From assembly GCA_014337915.1 (NCBI GenBank), contig QUBU01000006.1, forward strand, positions 62,001-126,000: a stretch of 64,000 nucleotides of DNA. Reading direction: 5' to 3'. The stretch comes from Gammaproteobacteria bacterium. GTDB taxonomy: Bacteria > Pseudomonadota > Gammaproteobacteria > Steroidobacterales > GCA-2729495. Positions 1-9,367 of the stretch are shown here, in pieces (within the stretch, counting starts at the first letter, position 1; every line of letters starts with the position of its first letter). Below the pieces are notes generated by a model, which saw only the letters and a program-made list of their open reading frames with translations, was not told where the DNA came from and did not search any database. Position numbers and translations under genes: made by a program.

Positions 1-606
1 GGCCAGCGCATCGAGTTTCAGCACCAGGCCCTCGGCATCCACCACCGGCACTGCGCGCAGGGCCGCCTGCTCGCTGGCGATGAGCTTGCGCACCGGCAGC
101 AGGCGCGGGTCGGCCGCATCGCGCAGGTACTCGTCGGCGATGGCCAGCGCCTTCAGCGCACTGCTGCTGTTGCCGGCGAGGTTCTCCTGGGCATTGGCGA
201 TGCGCAGGAAATAAGCCGCCTGGTCCACCAGCCAGGCGCTGCGCGTGTGTTCGCCACCGGGCAGCTTTGCCAGCTGCTCCTCGAGCCTGTCGATCCGGGC
301 GACGATGCTGTCCTGGCCGTTGCCGGGCGGTCCGAGGCGCGTGACCAGGCGGGCGAGGTCCTCGCGCTCGTGGCTGATGCGGTCCTCGATCGAGCCCAGG
401 CGACGTTGCAGCTTCGCCAGGTCCTCGCGCTGGCCTTGCGCCGCCTCGCGGCCGCCACCGAGCCACTGGGCGGCGGCTGCCGCCAGGGCGACGACCACGA
501 TGAACGCAACGAGCCGCGCGATGCGGCGGCCGCGATCTGGTCGGGGGGCGTTGTCGCTCGGTCCGCTCATGGCGGGAGGCTCGTGTGGCTGCGAAGACGA
601 CGTCAT
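1..606 (-). CDS. hemX: HemX-like protein, C-terminus cut by window edge
   Basis: This is the N-terminal 202 residues of a HemX (DUF513) family protein. The family consists of membrane-anchored periplasmic proteins encoded with the hemC/hemD haem-biosynthesis genes; their precise role is unsettled. A short Arg-rich cytoplasmic tail precedes one hydrophobic segment (ARLVAFIVVVALAAAA) and then a predicted coiled coil (EDLAKLQRRLGSIEDR). The family-typical stretch WLVDQAAYFLRIANAQ and the PRLLPVRKLIASEQAALRAV region follow. The reading frame is open to base 1. I took the ATG at 606; an in-frame ATG at 570 is an alternative, and neither has a clear ribosome site. hemD and hemC are expected upstream in family members but are not here, because a DMT permease precedes it. 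Confidence 0.72.
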   Translation of the reverse strand, partial: MTSSSQPHEPPAMSGPSDNAPRPDRGRRIARLVAFIVVVALAAAAAQWLGGGREAAQGQREDLAKLQRRLGSIEDRISHEREDLARLVTRLGPPGNGQDSIVARIDRLEEQLAKLPGGEHTRSAWLVDQAAYFLRIANAQENLAGNSSSALKALAIADEYLRDAADPRLLPVRKLIASEQAALRAVPVVDAEGLVLKLDALA

Positions 607-668
607 TCTGCCACGGCGCTGCGGCGGCGTCGGCATGCCGCCGCCATCGCGCGTCGGTCCTGCGGCAC

Positions 669-1601
669 TCAGCCCTGGCTGGACCGGCGGCGCAGCGCCG
701 CGGTGATCTGCTGCTCGAACAGCACCAGCGCCACGCCACCGAGCACCAGTGCCGCGCCCGCCGTGCTCGACCAGGTGACCGGTTCATCGAGGACCAGGCT
801 ACCGAGCACCAGGGCGATCACCGGGTTGACCACCGCGTAGGTCGTGACTTTTTCCGCCGGCCAGCGCGTCAGCAGCCAGAGGTAACTCGACTGCGCGAGG
901 ATGCTGCCGAACACCGCGAGGAACGCCAGTGCCAGCCAGCCGGCCGGCGCCACGGCGCCGAGGTCCAGGCCGGCGAACTCGCCACGCCACAGCGCTACCA
1001 GGCAGAGGAAGGCGCCACCGGAGGCGAACTGGCCACAGCCCAGTGCCAGCAGGCGCTGGCGCGGCACGGCGCCGCGCTGGACCAGGGTGCCGATGCTCCA
1101 GGCCGTGACGGCGACCGCCAGCGACAGCATGTAGCCGAGCCCGCGCAGCCCGGCCGTAGATGCGGTCTGGCTGACGATGAGCCCCACGCCGCCCACGCCG
1201 ACCACCAGCCCGATGCCGGTCCAGGGGCTGGGCCGGCGCCGGCTGAAGAAGCCCCAGTCGAGCAGCGTCACGCAGATCGGGATGGTGGAGTTCAGCAGTG
1301 CAGCGATGCCCGAGGGTACGCCCTGCATGGCGAACACGGTGAAGCCGTTGCCGAGCCCGCACAGCAGGATGCCGCTGACGATCACCGTGCGGGTCGGCAG
1401 GCCGGCCATCGGCCTCGGCCCCTGCAGCCGCAGCAGGCCGTAGAGCAGCGCCGCTGCCAGCAGGAAGCGCATCGCGGCCGACAGGAACGGCGGCAGGTCG
1501 CGCAGCACGATGGCAATCGCCAGGTAGGTGGTTCCCCAGACGACGAGGATGCAGAGGAAGGCAAGCGCGATGCGCAGGCGGAGTGCGGCGGATTCGGGCA
1601 T
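669..1601 (-). CDS. EamA/DMT-family transporter
   Basis: This is an inner-membrane permease of the drug/metabolite transporter superfamily, about 310 residues, with around ten hydrophobic segments arranged as two EamA repeats. The second repeat ends in the usual pattern (VNPVIALVLGSLVLDEPVTW) followed by a last helix and a basic tail. A Pro/Ala-rich N-terminal extension is translated upstream in the same frame, but the ATG at 1601 puts the start just before the first helix and fits the family better. Substrate is unknown; relatives export amino acids or small metabolites. It is transcribed in the same direction as comM upstream (70 bp gap) and hemX downstream. Confidence 0.85.
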   Translation of the reverse strand: MPESAALRLRIALAFLCILVVWGTTYLAIAIVLRDLPPFLSAAMRFLLAAALLYGLLRLQGPRPMAGLPTRTVIVSGILLCGLGNGFTVFAMQGVPSGIAALLNSTIPICVTLLDWGFFSRRRPSPWTGIGLVVGVGGVGLIVSQTASTAGLRGLGYMLSLAVAVTAWSIGTLVQRGAVPRQRLLALGCGQFASGGAFLCLVALWRGEFAGLDLGAVAPAGWLALAFLAVFGSILAQSSYLWLLTRWPAEKVTTYAVVNPVIALVLGSLVLDEPVTWSSTAGAALVLGGVALVLFEQQITAALRRRSSQG

Positions 1602-1671
1602 CGGCGGGGGCCTCGGCGGAGCCTCGAGCGGCGCGGCCGCTGCGATCGGGGCCCGCATGTTACACCCGCGC

Positions 1672-3174
1672 TCAGCCGGCTCCCGTTCGCAGGCCGCCGT
1701 TGCGCAGACTCAGCGCTTCCGCGACATGCGCGGCGGTCACGCTGGCCTCCGCTGCCAGGTCGGCCACCGTGCGTGCCAGCCGCAGGACACTGTCGCAGGC
1801 GCGGCGCGACAGCTGCAGCCGGGCAGCGGCCGCCTCCAGCAGCCGGATCCCCGCGGCCAGCGGCATGCAGCCATCGCGGATCTCCGGCGCCGTCAGCGCG
1901 GCGTTGGGCTTGCCGGCACGGCTGATCTGCAGCGCCCGCGCCGCGGCCACGCGCCTGGCCACCCGCGCGGAGGTCTCGGTGGCTTCAGCAACGGCGAGCT
2001 GGATGCCCGGGCGACTCACTGGCAGGCGGATGTCGAGGCGGTCCAGGAACGGTCCGGACAACCGCTCCTGGTAGCGCCGCACCTGCTCCGGCGAACAGCG
2101 GCAGGGACGGGCGAGGTCACCGTGGTAGCCGCAGGGGCAGGGGTTCATGGCCGCCACCAGCTGGAACCGTGCCGGGAACTCCAGGGTGCGGGCTGCGCGC
2201 GCCACGGCGATGCGCCCGGTCTCCAGCGGCTCGCGCAGCGCCTCCAGGGTACCGCGCGAAAACTCGGGCAGTTCGTCGAGGAACAGCACGCCATGGTGTG
2301 CCAGCGAGATCTCGCCCGGCCGCGGCCAGCTGCCGCCGCCGACCAGCGCGGCGGTGGTGGCCGTGTGGTGCGGGGCGCGAAATGGCCGGATCGCCCAGGC
2401 GCGTGGCAGCGGACTGCCGGCCAGCGAGCCCAGCGCGGCGCTCTCGACGGCTTCCTCCTCGGTCATCGGCGGCAGCAGGCCGGGGAGGCGGCGCGCCAGC
2501 ATGCTCTTGCCCGTGCCGGGCGGGCCGATGAACAGGACGTTGTGACCGCCGGCAGCGGCGATCTCCAGGGCCCGCTTCGCCTGCTGCTGGCCATGGATGT
2601 CGGCCAGGTCCTCCAGCGCCGGCGGCGCATCCGCGGCGGGGGCCGCCGGCCGCGGCAGCGTCTCCTCGCCCTGGATGAAGCGCAGCACCGCCATCAGCTG
2701 GTCGGCGAGCCTGACATCGGCGCCACGCAGCAGCCCCGCCTCGGCCGCGCAACCCGCGGGCACGACGGCGCTGCGCCCGGCCCGTTGCGCCGCGAGCAGC
2801 GCGGGCAGCAGGCCCGCCACCGGGCGCAGGCTGCCGGTGAAGGCCAGCTCGCCCAGCAGTTCGAGCGCGGCCAGGCGGGCTTCCGGGATCTGCCCCGAGG
2901 CTGCCAGCACGGCCACGGCAATGGCGAGGTCGTAGCGTCCGCCGCTTTTCGGCAGGTCAGCCGGCGCGAGATTGACGACGATCTTGCGGGCCGGGAACTC
3001 GAAGCCGCACTGGCCGATCGCCGCACGGACCCGCTCGCGGCTTTCCTTCACGGTGGTTTCGGCGAGGCCGACGATGGCCAGCCCCGGCAGGCCACCGCTG
3101 AGGCAGACCTCGACACTGACCTCGGGCGCCTCGAGCCCGAGCTCGCCGCGCGTGATGGCGCAGGCCAGGCGCAA
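1672..3174 (-). CDS. comM: YifB/ComM-type Mg-chelatase-like AAA+ ATPase
   Basis: This 500-residue protein belongs to the YifB/ComM family. ComM is a hexameric helicase that promotes branch migration during natural transformation. An N-terminal Lon-like S5 domain (about 1-165) precedes the AAA+ Mg-chelatase module with Walker A GPPGTGKSMLARR and Walker B HHGVLFLDELPEF. The C-terminal Mg-chelatase lid domain follows (RACDSVLRLARTVADLA). No ATG or GTG lies between the upstream stop and the first conserved residues. The start is therefore the TTG at 3174, which has GGAG seven bases before it. It lies 24 bp after ubiK and is probably co-transcribed with it. Presence of comM does not itself prove competence. 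Confidence 0.93.
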   Translation of the reverse strand: MRLACAITRGELGLEAPEVSVEVCLSGGLPGLAIVGLAETTVKESRERVRAAIGQCGFEFPARKIVVNLAPADLPKSGGRYDLAIAVAVLAASGQIPEARLAALELLGELAFTGSLRPVAGLLPALLAAQRAGRSAVVPAGCAAEAGLLRGADVRLADQLMAVLRFIQGEETLPRPAAPAADAPPALEDLADIHGQQQAKRALEIAAAGGHNVLFIGPPGTGKSMLARRLPGLLPPMTEEEAVESAALGSLAGSPLPRAWAIRPFRAPHHTATTAALVGGGSWPRPGEISLAHHGVLFLDELPEFSRGTLEALREPLETGRIAVARAARTLEFPARFQLVAAMNPCPCGYHGDLARPCRCSPEQVRRYQERLSGPFLDRLDIRLPVSRPGIQLAVAEATETSARVARRVAAARALQISRAGKPNAALTAPEIRDGCMPLAAGIRLLEAAAARLQLSRRACDSVLRLARTVADLAAEASVTAAHVAEALSLRNGGLRTGAG

Positions 3175-3198
3175 GGCCGCGCTCCGCGCCGCCGGCCG

Positions 3199-3450
3199 TC
3201 AGTGGCTCCGCGGCGCGCGGCTCTCCAGTTCGGCGATGCGTGCCTCCAGCGCCTGCAGCTTCTCGCGGCTGCGCTCCAGCACGCGCTGCTGCACATCGAA
3301 CTCCTCGCGCGTCACCAGGTTCATGCGCGCGAGCCCGCCCTCCAGCAGGGCGCGAAAGTTCTGTTCCATGTCGGCCTGCAGGGCGCGCACGCCGGGCGGC
3401 ACGCTGGCGACGAGCTTGCGGGCGAGTTCCTCGATCAGCTTGGTGTCCAT
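3199..3450 (-). CDS. ubiK: UbiK accessory factor (BMFP family)
   Basis: This is a small 83-residue protein of the UbiK/YqiC (BMFP) family. UbiK assists ubiquinone biosynthesis by linking the Ubi complex to lipids. The N-terminal amphipathic region (KLIEELARKLVASVPPGV) and the C-terminal coiled coil (EEFDVQQRVLERSREKLQAL) match the family in order and length. The ATG at 3450 has GGAG nine bases upstream; an in-frame ATG at 3465 is possible. It sits directly before comM, a pairing common in proteobacteria. Confidence 0.85.
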   Translation of the reverse strand: MDTKLIEELARKLVASVPPGVRALQADMEQNFRALLEGGLARMNLVTREEFDVQQRVLERSREKLQALEARIAELESRAPRSH

Positions 3451-3599
3451 CGTTTCTGGCTCCATTGTCCTGACTTTGCCATTGCGGCCGCCCCATGACC
3501 GGGCAGCCTCCCGCCATTGCGCCCCGTTGCGGTGCGCTTTCCGGGTGCCATCGCCGCGCGAGGCCACGCCAGGCCGCGAAATGGCTCGATTGCGGGTGC

Positions 3600-3615
3600 T
3601 GGCACGAAACCTGCA
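3600..3615 (+). promoter_or_regulatory. sigma-54 promoter for torF-glnK-amtB
   Basis: The sequence TGGCACGAAACCTGCA matches the sigma-54 consensus YTGGCACG-R-N3-TTGCW at every defined position but one (C for T in the -12 element). The GG and GC dinucleotides have the required 12-base spacing. The predicted start lies near 3626, about 63 bases before the GTG at 3689. Placing a PII protein and AmtB under RpoN/NtrC fits nitrogen control. A loose NtrC-like dyad lies near 3519-3536 but is imperfect. Confidence 0.7.
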
Positions 3616-3688
3616 AATGACAGCCCCGACCCGGCCGCATCCTGCCAACACCCGCGGCCGGCAGCAAGGCAACGAAAGGATTGCGTCC

Positions 3689-4733
<1,045 letters not shown>

Positions 4734-4778
4734 CCGCAGCGTGCCCCGGTGCAGGCTGCAACTGGCAGGAGCAGGACA

Positions 4779-6182
4779 GTGAACTACGACATAGCGACGA
4801 ACCGATGGAAGCCGGCACTGGCGCTGGTGCCAGCCTTGCTGCTGGGGCCGCTCGCCGCCCTGGCGGGTGACGGCCCGGTGCCCGAGAAGGGCGACACCGC
4901 CTGGCTGCTCACCTCCACCATGCTGGTGGTGCTGATGACCATCCCGGGCCTGGCGCTGTTCTACGGCGGCATGGTGCGCTCGAAGAACGTGCTTTCGGTG
5001 CTGATGCAGGTGTTCATCACCTTCTGCGTCATGGTGCTGCTGTGGGCGATCTACGGCTACAGCATCGCCTTCACCCAGGGGAATGCCTTCTTCGGTGGCC
5101 TGGATCGCGCATTCATGATGGGCATGACGCCCGAATCGCTGGCGGCCACCTTCTCGAAGGGCGTGGTGGTCCCGGAAATGGCCTACTTCGCCTTCCAGGC
5201 GACCTTCGCGGCAATCACGCCCTGCCTGGTGGTCGGCGCCTTCGCCGAGCGCATCAGGTTCGGGGCGGTACTGCTGTTCCTGGTGATCTGGTTCAGCTTC
5301 GCCTACCTGCCCATCGCCCACATGGTCTGGTTCTGGGCCGGGCCGGATGCCTATACGGACGCGGATGCGGCCGCGGCTGCCAGCGCCACCGCCGGGTTCA
5401 TCTTCCAGAAGGGGGCACTGGATTTTGCCGGTGGCACGGTGGTGCACATCAATGCCGGCATCGCCGGCATCGTTGGTGCGCTGTTCGTCGGCAAGCGCGT
5501 CGGCTACGGACGGGTGCCCATGCCGCCGCACAACCTGCCCATGGTCATGATCGGCACCTCGCTGCTGTGGGTCGGCTGGTTCGGCTTCAATGTCGGCTCC
5601 AACCTGGAAGCCAATGGCCTCGCGGCGCAGGTGTTCGTCAACACGCTGCTGGCCACGGCCGCCGCGGCGCTCGCCTGGTCCTCCGCCGAATGGCTCTGGC
5701 GCGGCACGCCCACCATGCTCGGTGCCGCGTCGGGTGCGGTGGCGGGACTGGTGGCCATCACGCCGGCCTGCGGCTGGGTCGGTCCCATGGGGTCCATCGT
5801 CATCGGCCTGGCGGCCGGCATCGTCTGCGTGCTGGCGGTCACCCGGCTGAAGGCGGTGCTGGGCTACGACGACTCCCTGGACGTGTTCGGCGTGCACTGC
5901 GTGGGCGGCATCCTCGGGGCGCTGCTGACCGCAGTGTTCTGCAATCCCGCGCTCGGCGGCACCGGTGTCTATGACTACGCCATCGATGCCGTGGCGGAGT
6001 ACTCGACCCTCGCACAGCTGGGCAGCCAGCTCTGGGGCGTGCTGGTCACCATCCTCTGGTCCGGAGCTGTCGCCGCCGCGGGTTATGCCCTCGTCGATGC
6101 CACCATCGGCCTGCGGGTCACGGAAGACGAGGAGCGCCAGGGCCTCGACACCGTTTCCCACGGCGAGAGCGCCTACACCTGA
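4779..6182 (+). CDS. amtB: Ammonium transporter AmtB
   Basis: This 467-residue ammonium channel has a cleavable N-terminal signal-like segment and eleven hydrophobic helices. Both pore histidines of the Amt family are present: one in GGTVVHINAG, the other in DVFGVHCVGGILG. The signature DFAGGTVVHINAGIAG is intact. The start is GTG 4779, preceded by AGGAGCAGGACA; an in-frame GTG at 4749 is less well placed. It ends the torF-glnK-amtB unit and is followed by a strong hairpin. Regulation should follow the sigma-54 promoter upstream of torF. Confidence 0.96.
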   Translation: MNYDIATNRWKPALALVPALLLGPLAALAGDGPVPEKGDTAWLLTSTMLVVLMTIPGLALFYGGMVRSKNVLSVLMQVFITFCVMVLLWAIYGYSIAFTQGNAFFGGLDRAFMMGMTPESLAATFSKGVVVPEMAYFAFQATFAAITPCLVVGAFAERIRFGAVLLFLVIWFSFAYLPIAHMVWFWAGPDAYTDADAAAAASATAGFIFQKGALDFAGGTVVHINAGIAGIVGALFVGKRVGYGRVPMPPHNLPMVMIGTSLLWVGWFGFNVGSNLEANGLAAQVFVNTLLATAAAALAWSSAEWLWRGTPTMLGAASGAVAGLVAITPACGWVGPMGSIVIGLAAGIVCVLAVTRLKAVLGYDDSLDVFGVHCVGGILGALLTAVFCNPALGGTGVYDYAIDAVAEYSTLAQLGSQLWGVLVTILWSGAVAAAGYALVDATIGLRVTEDEERQGLDTVSHGESAYT

Positions 6183-6189
6183 GCGATCC

Positions 6190-6229
6190 ACGGGGCCGGC
6201 CGGCCAGTACCGGCCAGCGCCGGCCCCGT
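6190..6229 (+). terminator. Hairpin after amtB
   Basis: An 11-bp perfect stem (6190-6200 with 6219-6229, ACGGGGCCGGC pairing with GCCGGCCCCGT) encloses an 18-base loop, 7 bp after the amtB stop. Only a weak T-rich stretch (AGTTTCC) follows, so termination may be partial. Confidence 0.45.
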
Positions 6230-6393
6230 CAGTTTCCGGGCAATGGGCGTGGATATCGCGCCAATCCACGCCCGCCGGGCATTTTTGCGTGACGCGGTTC
6301 AAACTCCCGGGACCAGCCGCGATGGCATAATGAAACGTGTCGCGGGCCGCAGCTGCGGGTCCCGTACGGGTTGGAACCACGAGGGCGCTCACC

Positions 6394-6891
6394 ATGAAAG
6401 CCGTTGCCGTCTGCTCCACGGTCATCGCGGCCGTTTTCCTCGCCGGGCTCGCTGCCCGTGCCGTCGCTGCCGAACAGGGCGCCGTGTACCAGTGGGTGGA
6501 CAAGGACGGAACTCCGCACTACCAGGACCGCCCGCCGGAGGGCGCCAATGCCGGGCAGGCCGCAACGGAGCTGAACCTGCGCTACCGGATGACCGACGCG
6601 GAGGCCATGGCCGCCGCGGCGAAGAAGAAGTCCGACCTCGGTGACGCGGCGGAGCTGCGCAAGTCGCAGCAGGCCGAAGACGAGAAGGCCGCTGCCGACG
6701 ACCGCGAGCAGGTCAAGAGCGAACGCGAGAAGGGCTGCCAGCAGGCCCGCGAGAAGCTGCAGAAGTACGAGACGGCGCACCGCCTTTACCGGCCGGGTGC
6801 CGATGGCCAGCGCCAGTACCTGAGTGACGAGGAAATCGATGCTGCCCGCGCTGAGGCTCGCAAGTCCGTGGCCGACTGGTGCGGGGAGTAG
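6394..6891 (+). CDS. Exported DUF4124 protein
   Basis: This 165-residue protein has a signal peptide (MKAVAVCSTVIAAVFLAGLAARAVAA). The DUF4124 motif AVYQWVDKDGTPHYQDRPPEG follows directly. The rest is a charged, probably helical region rich in Lys, Glu and Ala (about residues 65-130) and an Asp/Arg-rich end. Proteins with this domain are periplasmic or envelope-associated and their function is not known. The next gene, a sensor kinase, begins right after it, so the two may be co-transcribed. Confidence 0.8.
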   Translation: MKAVAVCSTVIAAVFLAGLAARAVAAEQGAVYQWVDKDGTPHYQDRPPEGANAGQAATELNLRYRMTDAEAMAAAAKKKSDLGDAAELRKSQQAEDEKAAADDREQVKSEREKGCQQAREKLQKYETAHRLYRPGADGQRQYLSDEEIDAARAEARKSVADWCGE

Positions 6892-6907
6892 TAGCCCGGC
6901 CCCAGCG

Positions 6908-7990
6908 GTGACCGCCGCGCCGCCAGCGTCGCGCGCGGAGGCCTGCAGCTACCTGCCCGATCTCTGTGCGCCCATGGCGGTGCTGGGCGTGGTGCTCGTC
7001 GCCGAGCTCATGGCCATCACCCTGGCGCTGGCGCGCCAGAGCCACTGGGTCAATTTCTTTGCGGACCTGGGTTCCACCTCCGTGGTGCTGCAGTGGCTGG
7101 CGCTGACCTCCGCCGCCGTGCTCTGCGGCCTGCGCCCGCGCCTGGCGCAGCTGCCGCTGCGGCAGGGTTCGGCGCTGGCCTTCGCCGCCGTGCTGCTCAA
7201 CCTGCTGCTGGTCTCCGAAGCGCTCTGGTGGGTGGGCTACGCCATTGCGCCGGGTGTCGCCATCGGCGCCTGGCTGCCGGCCGACCACTGGTTCTTCGCG
7301 GCGCGCAACCTGGCCGTGGGTGGCCTGATCACCGGCGGGCTGCTGCGCTACTTCTACGTTTCCGAGCAGTGGCAGCGCAATGTGCGCCGTGAGGCGCAGG
7401 CGCGCATCCACGCCCTGCAGGCGCGCATCCGCCCGCACTTCCTGTTCAACAGCATGAACACCATCGCCAGCCTGACGCGCAGCAACCCCGCCGCGGCCGA
7501 GCAGGCGGTGGAGGACCTCGCCGACCTGTTCCGCGCCTCGCTGGCCGACACCAGCCAGAACATCACGCTCGCCGACGAGCTGGACATCACCCGGGTATAC
7601 GAGCGCATGGAGCGCCAGCGGCTCAGCGAACGCCTCGAGGTGCGCTGGGACGTGGGCGTATTGCCTGCCGATGCCATGCTGCCGGGCCTGACCCTGCAGC
7701 CGCTGCTGGAAAACGCCATCTACCACGGCATCGAGCGCATCGCGGGGCCTGGTGTAGTCGAAGTCCACGGCAGCCGCGAGGGCGCCACACTGCGCCTCAC
7801 CGTCACCAACCCGGTGCCGTCGGCCGCGGCGGCAGCCGATGACGGGCGCCCGGGGCACCGGCTGGCGCTGGAGAACATCCGCGAGCGACTCGCGCTGGTC
7901 TTCGGCGACGAGGCCGGCCTCGCCACCGAGACGCCGTCCGGCCAGTTCCGCGTCACCCTGTGGTTTCCCTACCGGCCGCTGCGGCGATGA
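6908..7990 (+). CDS. AlgZ/FimS-like sensor histidine kinase (LytS type)
   Basis: This membrane sensor kinase has about 360 residues. Four hydrophobic segments occupy roughly residues 15-150 (LCAPMAVLGVVLVAELMAIT is the first). Next comes the His_kinase domain with the phospho-accepting motif RIRPHFLFNSMNTIASL and the HATPase region LQPLLENAIYHGIE. The ATP lid is short, as in AlgZ. The start is uncertain: GTG 6908 is in frame just after the DUF4124 stop, whereas a longer frame begins inside that gene at 6824. It overlaps the next regulator by 4 bp (ATGA), so the two form a two-component system. In Pseudomonas the AlgZ/AlgR pair controls twitching and alginate; the targets here are unknown. Confidence 0.85.
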   Translation: MTAAPPASRAEACSYLPDLCAPMAVLGVVLVAELMAITLALARQSHWVNFFADLGSTSVVLQWLALTSAAVLCGLRPRLAQLPLRQGSALAFAAVLLNLLLVSEALWWVGYAIAPGVAIGAWLPADHWFFAARNLAVGGLITGGLLRYFYVSEQWQRNVRREAQARIHALQARIRPHFLFNSMNTIASLTRSNPAAAEQAVEDLADLFRASLADTSQNITLADELDITRVYERMERQRLSERLEVRWDVGVLPADAMLPGLTLQPLLENAIYHGIERIAGPGVVEVHGSREGATLRLTVTNPVPSAAAAADDGRPGHRLALENIRERLALVFGDEAGLATETPSGQFRVTLWFPYRPLRR

Positions 7991-8745
7991 ATGCGATACC
8001 CGGTAGCGTGCTGATCGTCGATGACGAACCGCCGGCGCGTGCCCGCCTGCGCCAGCTGCTGGTGGACATCGGCGGCTGGCAGGTAGCCGGCGAGGCTGCC
8101 CATGGCCGCCAGGCACTGGACCTCTGCCAGAGCCTGGACCCGGACGTGGTGCTGCTCGACATCCGCATGCCGGAGATGGACGGCATCGAGGTGGCGCGCC
8201 ACCTGCACACGCTGGCGACGCCGCCTGCCGTGATCTTCACCACCGCCTACAGCGACTACGCCATCCAGGCCTTCGAGGCCCAGGCCATCGGTTACCTGGT
8301 GAAGCCGGTGCGGCGCGAGCGGCTGGAACGCGCCCTGCAGCAGGCGTCGCGCCTGTCACGCAGCGGCATGGCCACGGTGGCCGCAGCCACCGGGCAGGGC
8401 AGCCGCCGCAGCCATATCTGCGTGCGCAAGGCGAAGGGGCTGCGGCTGGTGCCGCTGGGCGAAATCCTCGGCTTCCAGGCGGACCAGAAATACGTGACCC
8501 TGATGCTGGCCGACGGCGAGGAGGTCAGCGACGAAACGCTGAAGGACCTCGAAGCCGAGTTCCCCGCGGAGTTCATCCGCATCCATCGCAACACACTGGT
8601 GGCGGTGAAGTTCCTGCAGCGGATCGAGACGACCGAGGACGGCCGCTCGCTGGCCTGGATCGCCCACCGCGAGCAGCCGCTGCCGATCAGCCGCCGCCTG
8701 CTGGCGGAGGTGAAGCGGCGGATGACCGGCGCGGCGGTGGGCTGA
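7987..8745 (+). CDS. AlgR-like LytTR response regulator
   Basis: This 252-residue regulator pairs a receiver domain with a LytTR DNA-binding domain. The phospho-acceptor is Asp58 in VVLLDIRMPEMDG. The acidic pair (VDDE) and the Lys of YLVKPVRRERL are intact. The C-terminal LytTR domain (about 145-245) contains FIRIHRNTLVAVKFL. It starts at the ATG overlapping the kinase stop codon. No other LytTR gene is in view. Like AlgR, it probably binds repeated sites upstream of its targets. Confidence 0.9.
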   Translation: MNAIPGSVLIVDDEPPARARLRQLLVDIGGWQVAGEAAHGRQALDLCQSLDPDVVLLDIRMPEMDGIEVARHLHTLATPPAVIFTTAYSDYAIQAFEAQAIGYLVKPVRRERLERALQQASRLSRSGMATVAAATGQGSRRSHICVRKAKGLRLVPLGEILGFQADQKYVTLMLADGEEVSDETLKDLEAEFPAEFIRIHRNTLVAVKFLQRIETTEDGRSLAWIAHREQPLPISRRLLAEVKRRMTGAAVG

Positions 8746-8753
8746 CGCCGCGC
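8729..8753. terminator. Hairpin between convergent algR-like and cytochrome genes
   Basis: An 8-bp GC stem (GCGCGGCG with CGCCGCGC) around a 9-base loop spans the end of the algR-like gene and the 9-bp gap before the convergent cytochrome gene. There is no T-run on either side, so it may act weakly in both directions. Confidence 0.35.
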
Positions 8754-8754
8754 T

Positions 8755-9261
8755 TCAGCGCGACTGGCTCACCATGTAGTCGACGGCCGCGGCGACCTCC
8801 GCATCGGAGAGGTTGGCCCAGCCCCCCTTGGCGGGCATCACGCCGGTCTTGCCCTGGTAGCCTTCCAGCGCGTGCTTGTGCAGGGTGTCGGCACCCTGGG
8901 CGATACGCGGCGCCCACGCACCCTTGTCACCCAGCTTCGGCGCGCCGGCGATGCCGGCGCCATGGCAGGCGTTGCATGCCTGGTTGAAGACCTGCGGGCC
9001 GGAAAGCGGCGCGGCAACCGGAGCCGCGGCGGCGGCGACCGGTGGCGGCTCGCTGCCCGGCTCGCCCGGCTGCGCCAGCTGGCCGGCCGGCTGCAGCCTC
9101 TCGGAGACCGCCTTGGCGTAGATCGGGTACTCACGCACCCACTGGTTCTGGGTGGCAGCGCCAATGGAGCGCGCGGTGACGATGAGGCCGATGGCGACCG
9201 CCACCAGGCCGCCGATCACGAGGATGAAAACGTCGAAGAACTTCTGGTCCTGGCTGCTCAA
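8755..9261 (-). CDS. Membrane-anchored cytochrome c5-type protein
   Basis: This 168-residue monohaem cytochrome has a non-cleaved N-terminal helix (FFDVFILVIGGLVAVAIGLIV), a Pro/Ala-rich linker (about 60-85) and a class I cytochrome domain. The domain carries the haem motif CNACH and a distal Met in GKTGVMPAKGGWANLSD, the cytochrome c5 pattern. It probably carries electrons at the outer face of the inner membrane. The upstream neighbour on the same strand is a Crp/Fnr regulator, consistent with redox control. Confidence 0.87.
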   Translation of the reverse strand: MSSQDQKFFDVFILVIGGLVAVAIGLIVTARSIGAATQNQWVREYPIYAKAVSERLQPAGQLAQPGEPGSEPPPVAAAAAPVAAPLSGPQVFNQACNACHGAGIAGAPKLGDKGAWAPRIAQGADTLHKHALEGYQGKTGVMPAKGGWANLSDAEVAAAVDYMVSQSR

Positions 9262-9367
9262 GCTGCGCCCCCTCTGCTGCTGTGCGGGCCGGTCCGCATC
9301 GCGGGGCCGCAGTATAAGCGCCGGGTCCGCAAACAGAAAGCCGGGCCGCAGCCGGTCGCCGCGGCGC

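Noticed and set aside
585-1925. Long plus-strand frames over the DMT permease and comM, and at 1528-3498
   Set aside because: Same shadow effect; the minus-strand products are clear family members.
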